Assembly: GCA_036745245.1 (NCBI GenBank)
Contig: DAIOGN010000012.1
Location: 1 to 38,280 of the forward strand
Direction of reading: 5' to 3'
Length of the DNA: 38,280 nt
From: DAIOGN01 sp036745245
GTDB taxonomy: Bacteria > Zixibacteria > MSB-5A5 > JAUVRN01
The notes beneath the pieces are model-generated. The model was given only the letters and a program-made list of their open reading frames with translations. It made no database searches and had not been told where the DNA came from. Positions 8,099-16,462 of the stretch are shown here, piece after piece (the first letter of the stretch is position 1; each line of letters starts with the position of its first letter). The translations under genes were made by a program, and so were the position numbers.

Positions 8099-10114
8099 AT
8101 GAACGTTCCGAATCGAATCCGGGGTCTCGCCCGGGCGCTGGCCACAGGCCTGGGGATTCTCGCGAGCGCGCCAGTCGCTCACGCCGCGATCAGCTTTTCA
8201 CAGGAGATCAACCCGCTCAACCCCGTGGTGAGCGATCTGAGTTCGGGCTCGTACACGGGCTGCGCCTGGGTGGACTATGATTCCGACGGCTGGCCCGACC
8301 TCTTCGTGGTGAATCCGGGGGCCAACTTTCTCTACCACAACAACAGCGGCGTGTCGTTCACAAAGGTCACGGGGCAGATCCTCGTGGCGGATGCCCCGGT
8401 GGCGGGACGAGGCACGAGCTGGGCCGACGTCGACAACGACGGCGACCTCGACTGTTTCGTCTCCGGGATCCCTTCTGTGCTCTACAAGAACAACGGCGAC
8501 GGCACGTTTACCAAGGTCACCACGGGTGAGATCGTCACCGAAGACAACCGCGGTTGGAGTGGAGCCTGGGGCGACTACGACCTGGATGGCAACGTGGACG
8601 TGGTGATCTCCTATCCGACGGGATTCATGTTCCCTCCGGCAAGCTCGAATCAGTTCTTCAGAAACGATGGCCCGCCGAACTACACCTTCACCAGCCTCGA
8701 CACCGGCATCGTCGTCTCCGAATTCAAGCCGTTCACCGTGGGCACCTGGGCCGACTACGATCTGGACGGTGACCTGGACTGTTTCATGGCGTCGGGGCCG
8801 GCGTCGGCTTCGCCACGTCCCGACTTCCACTATCGCAACCTCCTGAAGGAAACGGGAGCGCCCGGGTTCGAAAAGATCCTCGAGAGCCCCTGGTGCACCG
8901 ACTCGGTGGATGGCCAGGTGATCAACTGGATCGACATCGACAATGATCGCGACCTGGACATGTATCGCACCAATTGGGGTGCGGCCAGCCCCCCCTCACG
9001 GCGCAACAATCTGTACAGGCGAGAAGGGGCGGGCATGATCAAGGTCACCACGGGCGCGATCGTGACGGATGCGCAGATCTCGCTCTCGTCGGTGTGGGCC
9101 GACTTCGACAACGACGCCGACCTGGACTGCTTTGTCACGAACGACCAGACCCAGTTCAACAACTTGTATGAGAACCAGGGCGACGGCACGTTCGTCAAGA
9201 ACCTCACCGGGGACGCGGTGCAGTCCGCCGGGCCGCACTACGGGGCGAGTGCCGGAGATTTCGATCTGGACGGAGACCTCGATCTGTTCGTTGCGGGCGG
9301 GGCGACGCAGCGTCAGCTGCTTCGCAACACTCTCGCGGGTACCAATCACTGGCTCAAAGTCCGCTGCGAGGGCACGGTCTCAAATCGGGCCGCGATCGGC
9401 GCGGTGGTGTGGGTGCTGGCTACCGTGGACGGCGTGCCCGTGTGGCAGGTGCGCGAAGTGTCCGCTCAAAATGCCTTCATGAGCCACAACGACCTGGTGG
9501 TTTACTTCGGTCTGGCGGACGCCGTTCTCGCGGATTCGCTTGTGGTGTGGTGGCCTTCCGGCGGGCGCACGGCGCTTGTGAATCTGGCCTCCGACAGCCT
9601 GTACCACGTGACGGAAGTGTGCATGGACGAGGATTCCGACGGCGCCACCTGCATCGATAACTGCCGGACGACTGCCAACCCGTCCCAGCTCGACACCGAC
9701 TCCGACGGAGTGGGCGATGACTGTGACAACTGCCCGCTTCTGGCCAACTCTCCCCAGGCCGACCTCGATCTCGACGGAGTGGGCGACGGCTGCGACAACT
9801 GCCCGGGCGAAGCCAATCCCGGACAGGACGATGGTGACGAAGACGGACTGGGCGATGCGTGCGATTGTCAGATTGTTCTCACCGGAGACATCAACGAGTC
9901 CGGCGCCATCACCTCGGCCGACATCATCTCCCTGGTAAACTACGTGTTCAAAGGCGGTGCGGTGCCCCTGCCCTGCGCCGGCGCGGGCGACGTGAATTGC
10001 AATGAGAGCGTGACGTCAGCGGATGTAATTCACCTCGTGAATCACGTGTTCAAGGCGGGCCCGGCTCCGTGCGACGCCTGTGACCTGGTTCCGTCCGTGT
10101 GGGAATGTTCTTAG
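8099..10114 (+). CDS. Secreted FG-GAP/ASPIC protein with thrombospondin type-3 and dockerin repeats
   Basis: 671 residues from the ATG at 8099, after an ATGAGGG ribosome-binding sequence and directly before a signal peptide (1-29, ending APVAHA); an in-frame ATG at 7949 adds only non-signal sequence. Residues about 30-410 hold FG-GAP/VCBS-type units (WADVDNDGDLDCF and similar), expected to form a beta-propeller with Ca-binding loops. About 414-505 match the ASPIC/UnbV module (VVWWPSGG). About 509-590 are thrombospondin type-3 repeats (DSDGVGDDCDNCP), and about 594-665 a two-loop dockerin-like module (TSADIISLVNYVFKGG twice in variant form). Likely surface-attached or released. Its dockerin closely resembles those at 25023 and 32319. 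Confidence 0.9.
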   Translation: MNVPNRIRGLARALATGLGILASAPVAHAAISFSQEINPLNPVVSDLSSGSYTGCAWVDYDSDGWPDLFVVNPGANFLYHNNSGVSFTKVTGQILVADAPVAGRGTSWADVDNDGDLDCFVSGIPSVLYKNNGDGTFTKVTTGEIVTEDNRGWSGAWGDYDLDGNVDVVISYPTGFMFPPASSNQFFRNDGPPNYTFTSLDTGIVVSEFKPFTVGTWADYDLDGDLDCFMASGPASASPRPDFHYRNLLKETGAPGFEKILESPWCTDSVDGQVINWIDIDNDRDLDMYRTNWGAASPPSRRNNLYRREGAGMIKVTTGAIVTDAQISLSSVWADFDNDADLDCFVTNDQTQFNNLYENQGDGTFVKNLTGDAVQSAGPHYGASAGDFDLDGDLDLFVAGGATQRQLLRNTLAGTNHWLKVRCEGTVSNRAAIGAVVWVLATVDGVPVWQVREVSAQNAFMSHNDLVVYFGLADAVLADSLVVWWPSGGRTALVNLASDSLYHVTEVCMDEDSDGATCIDNCRTTANPSQLDTDSDGVGDDCDNCPLLANSPQADLDLDGVGDGCDNCPGEANPGQDDGDEDGLGDACDCQIVLTGDINESGAITSADIISLVNYVFKGGAVPLPCAGAGDVNCNESVTSADVIHLVNHVFKAGPAPCDACDLVPSVWECS

Positions 10115-10122
10115 CAAGGGCG

Positions 10123-10153
10123 TCACGACATCCCGCAAAGCGTTATGTCATGA
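10123..10153 (+). other. Imperfect hairpin between the dockerin gene and the PilZ gene
   Basis: TCA-GACAT pairs with ATGTC-TGA with one mismatch, and an inner CGC-AAA-GCG stem-loop sits inside. It lies just after the stop at 10114 and before the PilZ start at 10212. It may be a weak terminator or leader structure; no T-run follows. Confidence 0.3.
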
Positions 10154-10211
10154 AAATTCGTTGTTAGGGCGAAGGCGTCCGTGGTCGAATTCTAGGGACA
10201 GAGGTTTGACC

Positions 10212-10565
10212 ATGGAAGAGCGTCGTAGGCTGAATCGCCAGCGCCTGATTTCCCTTACGGTGGTGCTTGATGCACACACAGGGGAAGTGCTTGGCCGGAT
10301 CGGCAACCTGTCGATCGAAGGGCTCATGCTCTGTTCGGATCAGGCGCTCGACATCGATCACACCTTCGCGCTTCAGATCAAGCTTCCAGATGAAGTGGGC
10401 GGGCGCTCGGAACTGAACCTCAAGGCGCACAGCCTGTGGTCACAGCGCGCGGTGGACCCCACCTACTACGCCACCGGGTTCGAGATTCTCTCACTGGATG
10501 ACGGCGACCGCCGGGTCCTGGAACTCCTCATCGACGACGCGGTGTTTCAACGCTGGGTCAGCTGA
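10212..10565 (+). CDS. PilZ-domain protein, probable cyclic-di-GMP receptor
   Basis: 117 residues, essentially a single PilZ domain. The start is the ATG at 10212 behind an AGAGG ribosome-binding site; the longer in-frame reading from 10080 overlaps the previous gene and adds nothing domain-like. Both c-di-GMP-binding motifs are present: an RxxxR box at R5-R9 (RRRLNRQR region) and NxSxxG at N32-G37 (GNLSIEG). The rest alternates as PilZ beta strands and ends in a C-terminal helix. Stand-alone PilZ proteins pass c-di-GMP signals to motility, polysaccharide or secretion machinery. No diguanylate cyclase or phosphodiesterase is in the window, so the partner is unknown. Confidence 0.87.
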   Translation: MEERRRLNRQRLISLTVVLDAHTGEVLGRIGNLSIEGLMLCSDQALDIDHTFALQIKLPDEVGGRSELNLKAHSLWSQRAVDPTYYATGFEILSLDDGDRRVLELLIDDAVFQRWVS

Positions 10566-10727
10566 AACGCCCCGTAAGCGCTTCTCCGCGTTCCGAATTG
10601 TATTCGTTCCAGCAGCCGATTTGACCCATCCGGTTCCGCAAAACACAAGAATTATCGTCTTTAATGCAACACTCCGGCTGTTTGTAGCGTTATCATACGT
10701 AAGAATACTTTTCGCCGGAGGAGCCCT

Positions 10728-11204
10728 ATGCTCGACCATCTCGACCGCAAGATCCTCTCCCTGCTGCAGCAGGACGGCCGCATGGCCAATAAGGAAGTAG
10801 CAGCCAACGTCGGACTCGTCCCGTCCGCCACGTCTGAACGACTCAAGAAGCTCCGTGAGCGCGGCTACATCCGCTCCATCGAGGCGCGGCTCGACCCGGC
10901 GCGCGTGGATTTCGCGCTTCTGGCCTTCGTCTTTGTGCGCACCAGCGAGCCCACGTCGGGTTCCGAAACGGGGCATGTGCTGGCCCGTATCCCGGAAGTT
11001 CAGGAGGTGTTCAACATCGCGGGCGAGGATTGCTATCTCATCAAGGTGCGCACGCGGGATGCCAAGAGCCTGAGTCAGCTGTTGCGGGAAAAAGTGGGGC
11101 GGATTCCAGCGGTGGTCGCCACGCGCACCACGATCGTCCTGGAGTCGTACAAGGAAACCTGCGCACTGCCTATCGCTGAGAATGGCCGGCCGGGTCTGGC
11201 CTGA
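10728..11204 (+). CDS. Lrp/AsnC-family transcriptional regulator
   Basis: 158 residues with a strong GGAGGAG ribosome-binding site before the ATG at 10728. Residues about 1-60 are the AsnC winged helix-turn-helix (LDRKILSLLQQDGR, then EVAANVGLVPSATSERLKKL). About 65-140 form the RAM/ligand-binding domain (VQEVFNIAGEDCYLIKVR is the typical strand-turn near the effector site). Family members respond to amino acids and often regulate themselves. The 160-bp upstream region is noticeably AT-richer than its surroundings, as expected for a regulated promoter, but I cannot define an operator. Amino-acid or peptide metabolism is a plausible target given the peptidases nearby. Confidence 0.92.
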   Translation: MLDHLDRKILSLLQQDGRMANKEVAANVGLVPSATSERLKKLRERGYIRSIEARLDPARVDFALLAFVFVRTSEPTSGSETGHVLARIPEVQEVFNIAGEDCYLIKVRTRDAKSLSQLLREKVGRIPAVVATRTTIVLESYKETCALPIAENGRPGLA

Positions 11205-11319
11205 CCCGTACGTTTTCGAGCCCGGACGGGAGGCCGGATTTGGCCTTGCTGTGCGGGGCCGGGCCGTCTACCATGCGCCCCGTCGCCACAGATCCAGTGG
11301 CCGCGAAAGGGAGACACCC

Positions 11320-11733
11320 ATGAACGTAAAGCGTTACATCCTCACCAGCCTGGCTGTGTTCGTGTTCGTGTACCTGCTCGAGTTCCTCTTTCATGGCCTC
11401 TTTATGGCCGACTCGTACATGGCGCACGCGGAACTGTTGCGCCCGTCAGCGGAACAGATGTCGTACATGCCCTTCATGGCGCTCGGGTTTGTGATCCTGG
11501 CGTTCGGCTTCACCTTCATCTTTGTGCAGGGCTACGAAGGCAAGGGAATGGCCGAGGGATTGCGCTTCGGACTGTACGCCGGCATCGCGTTTTCCGTGTC
11601 CACCAACCTCATCAATTACGCCGTCTTTCCGCGTCCCCGGAGCTGGGTGGTGTCGTGGATTGTGGGAGAGACCGTGATTCTCATGCTGGCGGGAGCTTTG
11701 GCGGCGCTCATCTACAAACCCCGCTCCGCCTGA
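11320..11733 (+). CDS. Small integral membrane protein, unknown function
   Basis: 137 residues from the ATG at 11320, preceded by AAAGGGAG. Four hydrophobic segments are visible, at about 6-27 (ILTSLAVFVFVYLLEFLFHG), 48-68 (MPFMALGFVILAFGFTFIFV), 80-100 (GLRFGLYAGIAFSVSTNLI) and 112-132 (WIVGETVILMLAGALAALIY). A conserved-looking QGYEGKGMAEGLRFG loop joins the second and third. I have a sense of similar uncharacterised bacterial membrane proteins with a GYEGKG loop but cannot name the family. It sits between an Lrp-type regulator and an ABC pair, with about 50 bp to the ABC ATPase, and could be co-transcribed with the latter. Confidence 0.7.
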   Translation: MNVKRYILTSLAVFVFVYLLEFLFHGLFMADSYMAHAELLRPSAEQMSYMPFMALGFVILAFGFTFIFVQGYEGKGMAEGLRFGLYAGIAFSVSTNLINYAVFPRPRSWVVSWIVGETVILMLAGALAALIYKPRSA

Positions 11734-11786
11734 GTGCTTCCCCCGGTGGGCGGTCGCGCCCGGGCGACATTGACCCTCCAATCTGA

Positions 11787-12518
11787 ATGACGACCGATCA
11801 CGCCCGCAGGCCCCGAGTGGTCACGCCTGCGGGCGAGCCTCTGGTGCGCGCCACCGACCTCTCGCGCGTGTACCGTCCGGGGCCGCTGGAAATTCGCGCT
11901 CTCGACGGGGTCTCACTCGAGATCCGGGCCGGCGAGTTTGTGGCTCTGGTGGGCAGCTCGGGCTCCGGGAAGTCCACGCTGCTCAATCTCCTGGCGGGGC
12001 TCGACACACCCACGCAAGGACAGGTGGAATTCGGCGGCCAGCCTCTCTTCACGGGATCCCCGGGGACACTGGCGGCGCACCGGTCGCTCCGGGTGGGCAT
12101 GGTCTTCCAATCGTTCAATCTGATTCGCCACCGGACAGCACTTCAGAACGTCGAACTGGCGCTCTATTTCGACAACACCCCGAAGTCCCGGCGGCGCGAA
12201 CTGGCGGGTGCCACTCTGGAGCGCCGGGGCCTGGGCGCGCGTCTGGACCACCTGCCCGCCGATCTGTCGGGCGGTGAACAGCAGCGGGTGGCGATCGCGC
12301 GGGCCATCGTAAAGCGACCGCAGCTGCTTCTGGCCGACGAACCCACCGGCAATCTGGATGAGACCAACGCCCACGAGATTGCCGAGCTGCTTCGCGAATT
12401 GAATCGTGACGGTATCACCGTCGTTCTGGTGACTCACGACCTCGAACTCGCACGTCAATACGCAGGGAGAATCGTGCGCCTGCACTATGGTCGCGTGATC
12501 CCGGAGGACGCCGCATGA
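11787..12518 (+). CDS. ABC transporter ATP-binding protein, MacB/LolD type
   Basis: 243 residues. Walker A is GSSGSGKST at 56-64, the Q-loop Gln is about 108, the signature LSGGEQQ is at 160-166, Walker B is LLLADEP with D184/E185, and the switch His is H217. The order and spacing, with ADEPTGNLD, are those of the LolD/MacB/FtsE group, which powers extraction or export of lipoproteins, peptides or drugs at the inner membrane rather than ordinary uptake. Its stop overlaps the permease start by 4 bp (12515-12518), so the two are coupled and form one transporter. No MacA-type adaptor is next to them. Confidence 0.94.
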   Translation: MTTDHARRPRVVTPAGEPLVRATDLSRVYRPGPLEIRALDGVSLEIRAGEFVALVGSSGSGKSTLLNLLAGLDTPTQGQVEFGGQPLFTGSPGTLAAHRSLRVGMVFQSFNLIRHRTALQNVELALYFDNTPKSRRRELAGATLERRGLGARLDHLPADLSGGEQQRVAIARAIVKRPQLLLADEPTGNLDETNAHEIAELLRELNRDGITVVLVTHDLELARQYAGRIVRLHYGRVIPEDAA

Positions 12519-13972
12519 CAAAGCGCGACCTGCTCGAGATCGCCCTGTCCAATCTGACCCGGCTGAGACTGCGCACGTTCCTCACCGTGTCCGGCGTGGT
12601 TATCGCGGTGGGGGCGTTCGTGGCCATGCTCTCGTTCGGCGCGGGCAATCAGAAGCGGGTGCAGGAGCAGTATGAAAAGTTCGGACTCCTGTACACCATG
12701 CAGGTGTTTCCCGACGATGAGCGCCCCGATTCGCTTCCCGCACTGCCGCTGGATGACTCTGCTCTCGCTCTCCTGCAGGGGATTCCGGGCGTGAGGCTGG
12801 CGTATCCGCTCGACGCCGTCACTCTCGAAACGAACTTCGCGGACACGGTGATGTCGGCGCGCGCCCAGGGACTTCCCCGTTCCGCACTGGAGACACAACT
12901 GTTCTCCCACCTGACGCACGGGGGACTCTTCACCTCCGACAGCGCGGCCGAGGTGGTCGTCACCGACCGGTTTCTCAGACGGTTCGATTCCACGGGTAGC
13001 GCAGACCTCCCGGGATCGAAACTGGTCGTCACCACCCGGCTCGCGACACTCGATTCGGCCCTGGGCGCAGTGTTCTCCGATCCCGATGGTTCGTTGCGTC
13101 GGCGCGTGGCGGCACTTCGACTGGACTCTCTCCGCAGCCGCGCGTTCCGGGAACAAGCCGTGCGTGACGAGGCCGGACTCGCCCTCGAAAGATTTCTCGA
13201 GGGGCTCCTGCGCCACCGCGCCACCGTGGTGGAAACGCTGACGATTGTCGGCGTTCTCGAAACGCAGCACATGACCCGGCGCGGGCAGGAGGAACTGATC
13301 GTCCCAGTGGGCATGGTGAGAAGGCTCACCCAGGGAGGCGTGTCCGACAATCCGGCCGATCTCTTTTCGACTCTTTCAAGCGGCCGGATCCCGTGGGCCG
13401 GGACGGACGGCTCCTCCCGGGACTACCGGCGCGTGACGCTCGATCTGGATCCCACGATGCCGTACCAACCCATCAAAGACTCCGTAAAGGCGCTGGGGTT
13501 CGACGCGTTCAGTTACGCCGAACAGTTCAAGGAAATCCGCGAATTCTTCGTGTACTTCGATCTGGCCCTGGGCTCCATCGGCCTCGTGGCACTCGTGACG
13601 GCTGCCCTGGGAATCGCCAACACTCTCTTCATGGCCACGATCGAGCGTCGTCGCGAGATCGGCATCCTTCAGGCCCTCGGCGCGCGCAGACAGGACATCC
13701 GGCTTCTATTCCTGGTGGAGTCCGCGGCGATCGGAACGCTGGGTGCGCTGTGCGGCGTGATCCTCGGGTGGGGCGTCTCGAGGATCGGGTCGGCCATAGC
13801 GCAGGAAATCATGGAGCGCCAGGGCGCTGCCGTGATCGAACTGTTCGCTGTGACCTGGTGGCTGGTACTCGTGGCCCTGGCCCTCGGGCTGTGCGTGAGC
13901 CTGGTGGCGGGGTATGTGCCCGCCTCACGTGCGGCGAGCGTCGATCCTGTGGAAGCCCTGCGCGCCGACTGA
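12515..13972 (+). CDS. ABC transporter permease, MacB/FtsX-like
   Basis: 485 residues with the MacB-type plan: one N-terminal membrane helix (about 24-48, FLTVSGVVIAVGAFVAMLSF), a large periplasmic domain (about 50-345), then three helices near 350-380, 405-430 and 445-470. It ends with the FtsX-typical DPVEALR. The region before the third helix, ERRREIGILQALGARRQDI, is the coupling segment seen in MacB/LolC permeases. With the ATPase at 11787 it should form a dimeric mechanotransmission transporter; its cargo is unknown. The stop lies 1 bp from the stop of the convergent nitrilase-family gene, with no room for a dedicated terminator. Confidence 0.9.
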   Translation: MTKRDLLEIALSNLTRLRLRTFLTVSGVVIAVGAFVAMLSFGAGNQKRVQEQYEKFGLLYTMQVFPDDERPDSLPALPLDDSALALLQGIPGVRLAYPLDAVTLETNFADTVMSARAQGLPRSALETQLFSHLTHGGLFTSDSAAEVVVTDRFLRRFDSTGSADLPGSKLVVTTRLATLDSALGAVFSDPDGSLRRRVAALRLDSLRSRAFREQAVRDEAGLALERFLEGLLRHRATVVETLTIVGVLETQHMTRRGQEELIVPVGMVRRLTQGGVSDNPADLFSTLSSGRIPWAGTDGSSRDYRRVTLDLDPTMPYQPIKDSVKALGFDAFSYAEQFKEIREFFVYFDLALGSIGLVALVTAALGIANTLFMATIERRREIGILQALGARRQDIRLLFLVESAAIGTLGALCGVILGWGVSRIGSAIAQEIMERQGAAVIELFAVTWWLVLVALALGLCVSLVAGYVPASRAASVDPVEALRAD

Positions 13973-13973
13973 G

Positions 13974-14771
13974 TCAGTTTGACGTCGGCCGGCCTGAGTA
14001 GAATTCCGGCCGGCGATCGGCGAACAGATCATTGCGGGCATTCACTGCCTTGTCCCGCGCCTTTGCCGGATCCACCTCGGCCTTCAGCACGGTTTCTTCC
14101 ACCTCTCCGGCCTGCGCGATCACCTTGCCCGAGGGATCCACAATCTGAGAGACGCCGGTGAATGTGAGGGATCCCTCCTGGCCCACACGATTGGCGGTGG
14201 CCACGTACACGCGGTTGAGCAGCGCGTGAACGGGCACCACCCGCTGAGCCAGCCCGGGCGTGATCAGGTTTGAAGGATGACAGATCAGGTCGGCACCCGC
14301 CAGAGCCAGGGCCCGCCACACTTCCGGGAATCGCCAGTCGAAGCAGATCAGGATGCCGAGCCTGACTCCCTGAACCGTGAACGTGGGCAGCCCCACGTCG
14401 CCCGGCTCGAACACGTCAATTTCATCGAGAAACAAGTGCAGCTTGCGATAGGTTCCCAGTACGCCATCCGGACCCACGAGAAGCGCCGAGTTGTAAAGCG
14501 CCTCCCCATCGCGTTCGCAGAAGCCGGTGACCACATGCTGGCCGTGCGTGCGGCAGAGGGCCACGAGCAGATCCACGAAGGGGCTGGCTTCCGGGTCTTC
14601 TGCGAGCGTGACGGCCTGCGACCTCGTGCTGAATGCGTAGCCTGAATTGGCGAGTTCGGGAAGGATGACCAGGTCGGCGCCCGCGAAGTCCCTCGACAAC
14701 TCCCGAACCCGGTCGCGCGTTTCCTGCGGGCGACCGAGGACGGGAGCGAATTGGACCACCGCGAGTTTCAT
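13974..14771 (-). CDS. Carbon-nitrogen hydrolase (nitrilase superfamily)
   Basis: 265 residues, a normal length for a single-domain member. The Glu-Lys-Cys catalytic triad is visible: E39 in LPELANSGYAF, K110 in TYRKLHLF and C143 in LICFDWRFPE. The family hydrolyses or transfers amide bonds in small molecules; the short length, lack of extra domains and this motif set resemble omega-amidase/N-carbamoyl-type members more than true nitrilases, but I cannot assign the substrate. It has no signal peptide, so it acts in the cytoplasm. The ATG at 14771 has only a weak ribosome-binding site (GGCGGCG). It may be transcribed alone, since the neighbouring minus-strand gene starts 450 bp further on. Confidence 0.9.
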   Translation of the reverse strand: MKLAVVQFAPVLGRPQETRDRVRELSRDFAGADLVILPELANSGYAFSTRSQAVTLAEDPEASPFVDLLVALCRTHGQHVVTGFCERDGEALYNSALLVGPDGVLGTYRKLHLFLDEIDVFEPGDVGLPTFTVQGVRLGILICFDWRFPEVWRALALAGADLICHPSNLITPGLAQRVVPVHALLNRVYVATANRVGQEGSLTFTGVSQIVDPSGKVIAQAGEVEETVLKAEVDPAKARDKAVNARNDLFADRRPEFYSGRPTSN

Positions 14772-14857
14772 GGACGCCGCCTGCCGGCCGGGCCATTAGT
14801 CCACAACATGATTAGCAATAAAACGACCCGTTGTGGCGGCCAGGCAAGCGGCGTATC

Positions 14858-15307
14858 TCAAAATGGAATCCGGGAGCAGCGGCCCCCACTGGAGGTCGGC
14901 TCCTCACAGCTCAGAGCCAGGCGGTAGAGGTGAATGCGGTCGAGCCGTTGCTTCATGTAGCGAAGCATGGCGAGCGTGATGGCGCAGCCTGCAAGCACGG
15001 CCCACACGGGAGGCTGCTCCAGGTACGTGAGAATATACCAGGGCAACACGGCCAGGAACACGGCCAGGTAGGAATACCCCCAGCCTCTCAGAAGAGGAAA
15101 GAAGAGCCAGAGCGCCACGAGCCAGCAGAGCCCCACGAACCATCCCGACTGCAACCACAGGGCCGCCGCCAGGGGCGCCGCCACGACTCCCGTGAGCCGC
15201 AGGGCACGACAGCCGGTGAGCGCCGGCTCGCACTCGGCCAGTTCCGCGGCGAACATCTCCAGTTCGCCGCGGCGCATCCCCCGCTCATCAATCGACATCA
15301 TGACCAT
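14858..15307 (-). CDS. Small membrane protein of unknown family
   Basis: 149 residues if started at the ATG at 15307; starts at 15301 or 15298 are also possible. A longer reading to 15457 adds a basic, non-protein-like stretch and was not chosen. A soluble N-terminus of about 40 residues (acidic, with two Cys) is followed by about four hydrophobic segments between residues 40 and 125, and a short charged tail. No ribosome-binding site is convincing, which lowers confidence in the exact start. I recognise no family. It lies 86 bp upstream of the nitrilase-family gene in the same direction. Confidence 0.55.
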   Translation of the reverse strand: MVMMSIDERGMRRGELEMFAAELAECEPALTGCRALRLTGVVAAPLAAALWLQSGWFVGLCWLVALWLFFPLLRGWGYSYLAVFLAVLPWYILTYLEQPPVWAVLAGCAITLAMLRYMKQRLDRIHLYRLALSCEEPTSSGGRCSRIPF

Positions 15308-15695
15308 TGGGAAACTATGGTCCGCATGACCTGCAAAAGTCGTTCTCCCCTCCTGAACGATCCTTCGCGTGAAACTCGCACGCGGTATCCATGTCCTGAG
15401 AAGTGAATCGGTATTACACTCACGCCATCCGTGCGTGATCTTTGGTTGCGAAGGCACATTGGTTCACCGCCTTTCTGCACTGTTCGACAGATTGAGCGGT
15501 GTGCGAATTTCAAGTTCGCATCAATCGACCCACCGATGCGGTAGGTTATTCTTGAGTGAAGAATTGCCGAGGCGGGAGTTCCAAAATGCCCGTAACCTGT
15601 TTCTGACAAAGGGTTTAAAACATTGTTCCGGCAGCGGGTGGAAGTACGTGTGCAGACAATAACGACGGGCTCAAAAACAATCGGCCCCGCCCTCC
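15308..15695. other. Gene-free stretch, relatively AT-rich
   Basis: Nearly 400 bp without a believable coding sequence. Open frames exist on both strands but are rich in His, Arg, Ser and Cys without domain pattern. Two short stem-loops can be read: ATTCTT/AAGAAT around 15547-15563 and TGCGAA/TTCGCA around 15501-15519. I see no promoter or RNA family I can name. Confidence 0.5.
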
Positions 15696-15724
15696 CCGGT
15701 TCTCCGCGTGAGCGGAGAATCCGG
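15696..15724 (-). terminator. Hairpin downstream of the FN3 protein gene
   Basis: CCGGTTCTCCGC pairs with GCGGAGAATCCGG around a GTGA loop, with one bulged base. It begins 35 bp past the FN3 gene stop on the minus strand. A GTTTTTG run follows about 20 nt later on that strand, so it is a plausible but not classic terminator. Confidence 0.55.
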
Positions 15725-15758
15725 AGAAGGGGGACCGTTCACACCGAATCGTGAAGCG

Positions 15759-16169
15759 CTACTGAACGGTCGCGGTGAGGTTGGCGATGGCCGCGGGAGC
15801 GGTTTCATCACCCGTGGTAACGGACACCACGTTCGACAGAGGAGACCAGTTGGTGGCCTCATCCGCCGCCTTGAGTGCGAAGTAGTAGGTGGTGTTAGCC
15901 GCCAGATTGGTGATGGTGAACGTTTCCGCCGAGCCGGCGACCTTGGGTGCAGGCTCTCCCGTGGCCTGCGTCGCAGATCCGAAATTGGCGCCGGTGATGT
16001 TCGCCGTCGCGTAGCGAACGTCGTACTGAGCTGCGGTGCCCACACTGCCGTCGTCGCCCGACGCAGTCCAGTTCAATGTCACCGAGGCAGCTTCTGCCAT
16101 TGCAGGCAGAGTGAACGTGATCATGCAGAGTCCGATCAAACGGACCATGGTGACTCGAAGTGATTTCAT
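15759..16169 (-). CDS. Secreted protein with one fibronectin type III domain, probably truncated
   Basis: 136 residues from the ATG at 16169, preceded by GGGGGAGGAC. A signal peptide covers about 1-28 (ending PAMAEA), then a single FN3 domain fills about 29-120: SVTLNWTASGDDGS opens it and TYYFALKAADEATNWS is the conserved Tyr/Ala region. The last residues, TAPAAIANLTATVQ, look like the linker and first strand of a second FN3 domain, but the frame stops there. Single FN3 domains normally form part of larger secreted proteins, so this may be the leftover of a longer gene. It could still be made, since its start, export signal and one full domain are intact. Confidence 0.75.
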   Translation of the reverse strand: MKSLRVTMVRLIGLCMITFTLPAMAEAASVTLNWTASGDDGSVGTAAQYDVRYATANITGANFGSATQATGEPAPKVAGSAETFTITNLAANTTYYFALKAADEATNWSPLSNVVSVTTGDETAPAAIANLTATVQ

Positions 16170-16462
16170 GCTACAGTGTCCTCCCCCTTGCGTTAATAGC
16201 ACGACTGGCGGCTGATGCGCCGGTCGAATTGAGGCACCACAATTAGCCAAACAGTCCCATTACATAACAACTGACGTGCCAGCCGACGGGCTCTTGCCTT
16301 AGTGCTTGCCGTCGCGGGAGTTGGCTCCTTTGGCGCGCTCGCCACACCCGCCGGGAGGGGGTCAGGGCTGTGCTCGAATGTCCACCGGTTCAATTCCCGC
16401 ACAGTCAGGAGGAGTTCACGCGGCCTTACGCGGTCGCAGCGGATCTGCTATTCTGGGGATAC
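16170..16462. other. Divergent region between the FN3 and glycosyltransferase genes
   Basis: About 290 bp between two divergent genes, so it should carry promoters for both. A weak plus-strand candidate (TTACGC, 17 bp, TATTCT, about 16429-16457) lies just before the ATG at 16463. Two purine-rich Shine-Dalgarno-like runs occur at 16353-16361 and 16407-16413; only the first is usefully placed, for a GTG at 16370. I see nothing else I can support. Confidence 0.4.

Noticed and set aside
10115..10211. Possible cyclic-di-GMP riboswitch before the PilZ gene (CGCAAAG in a hairpin)
   Set aside because: The conserved core elements and the second helix of the GEMM fold are missing; only a short similarity is present.
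16376..16410. GGTTCAATTCCCGC looks like the T-arm of a tRNA
   Set aside because: The five bases on each side do not pair properly, and no matching acceptor, D-arm or anticodon arm can be built upstream.
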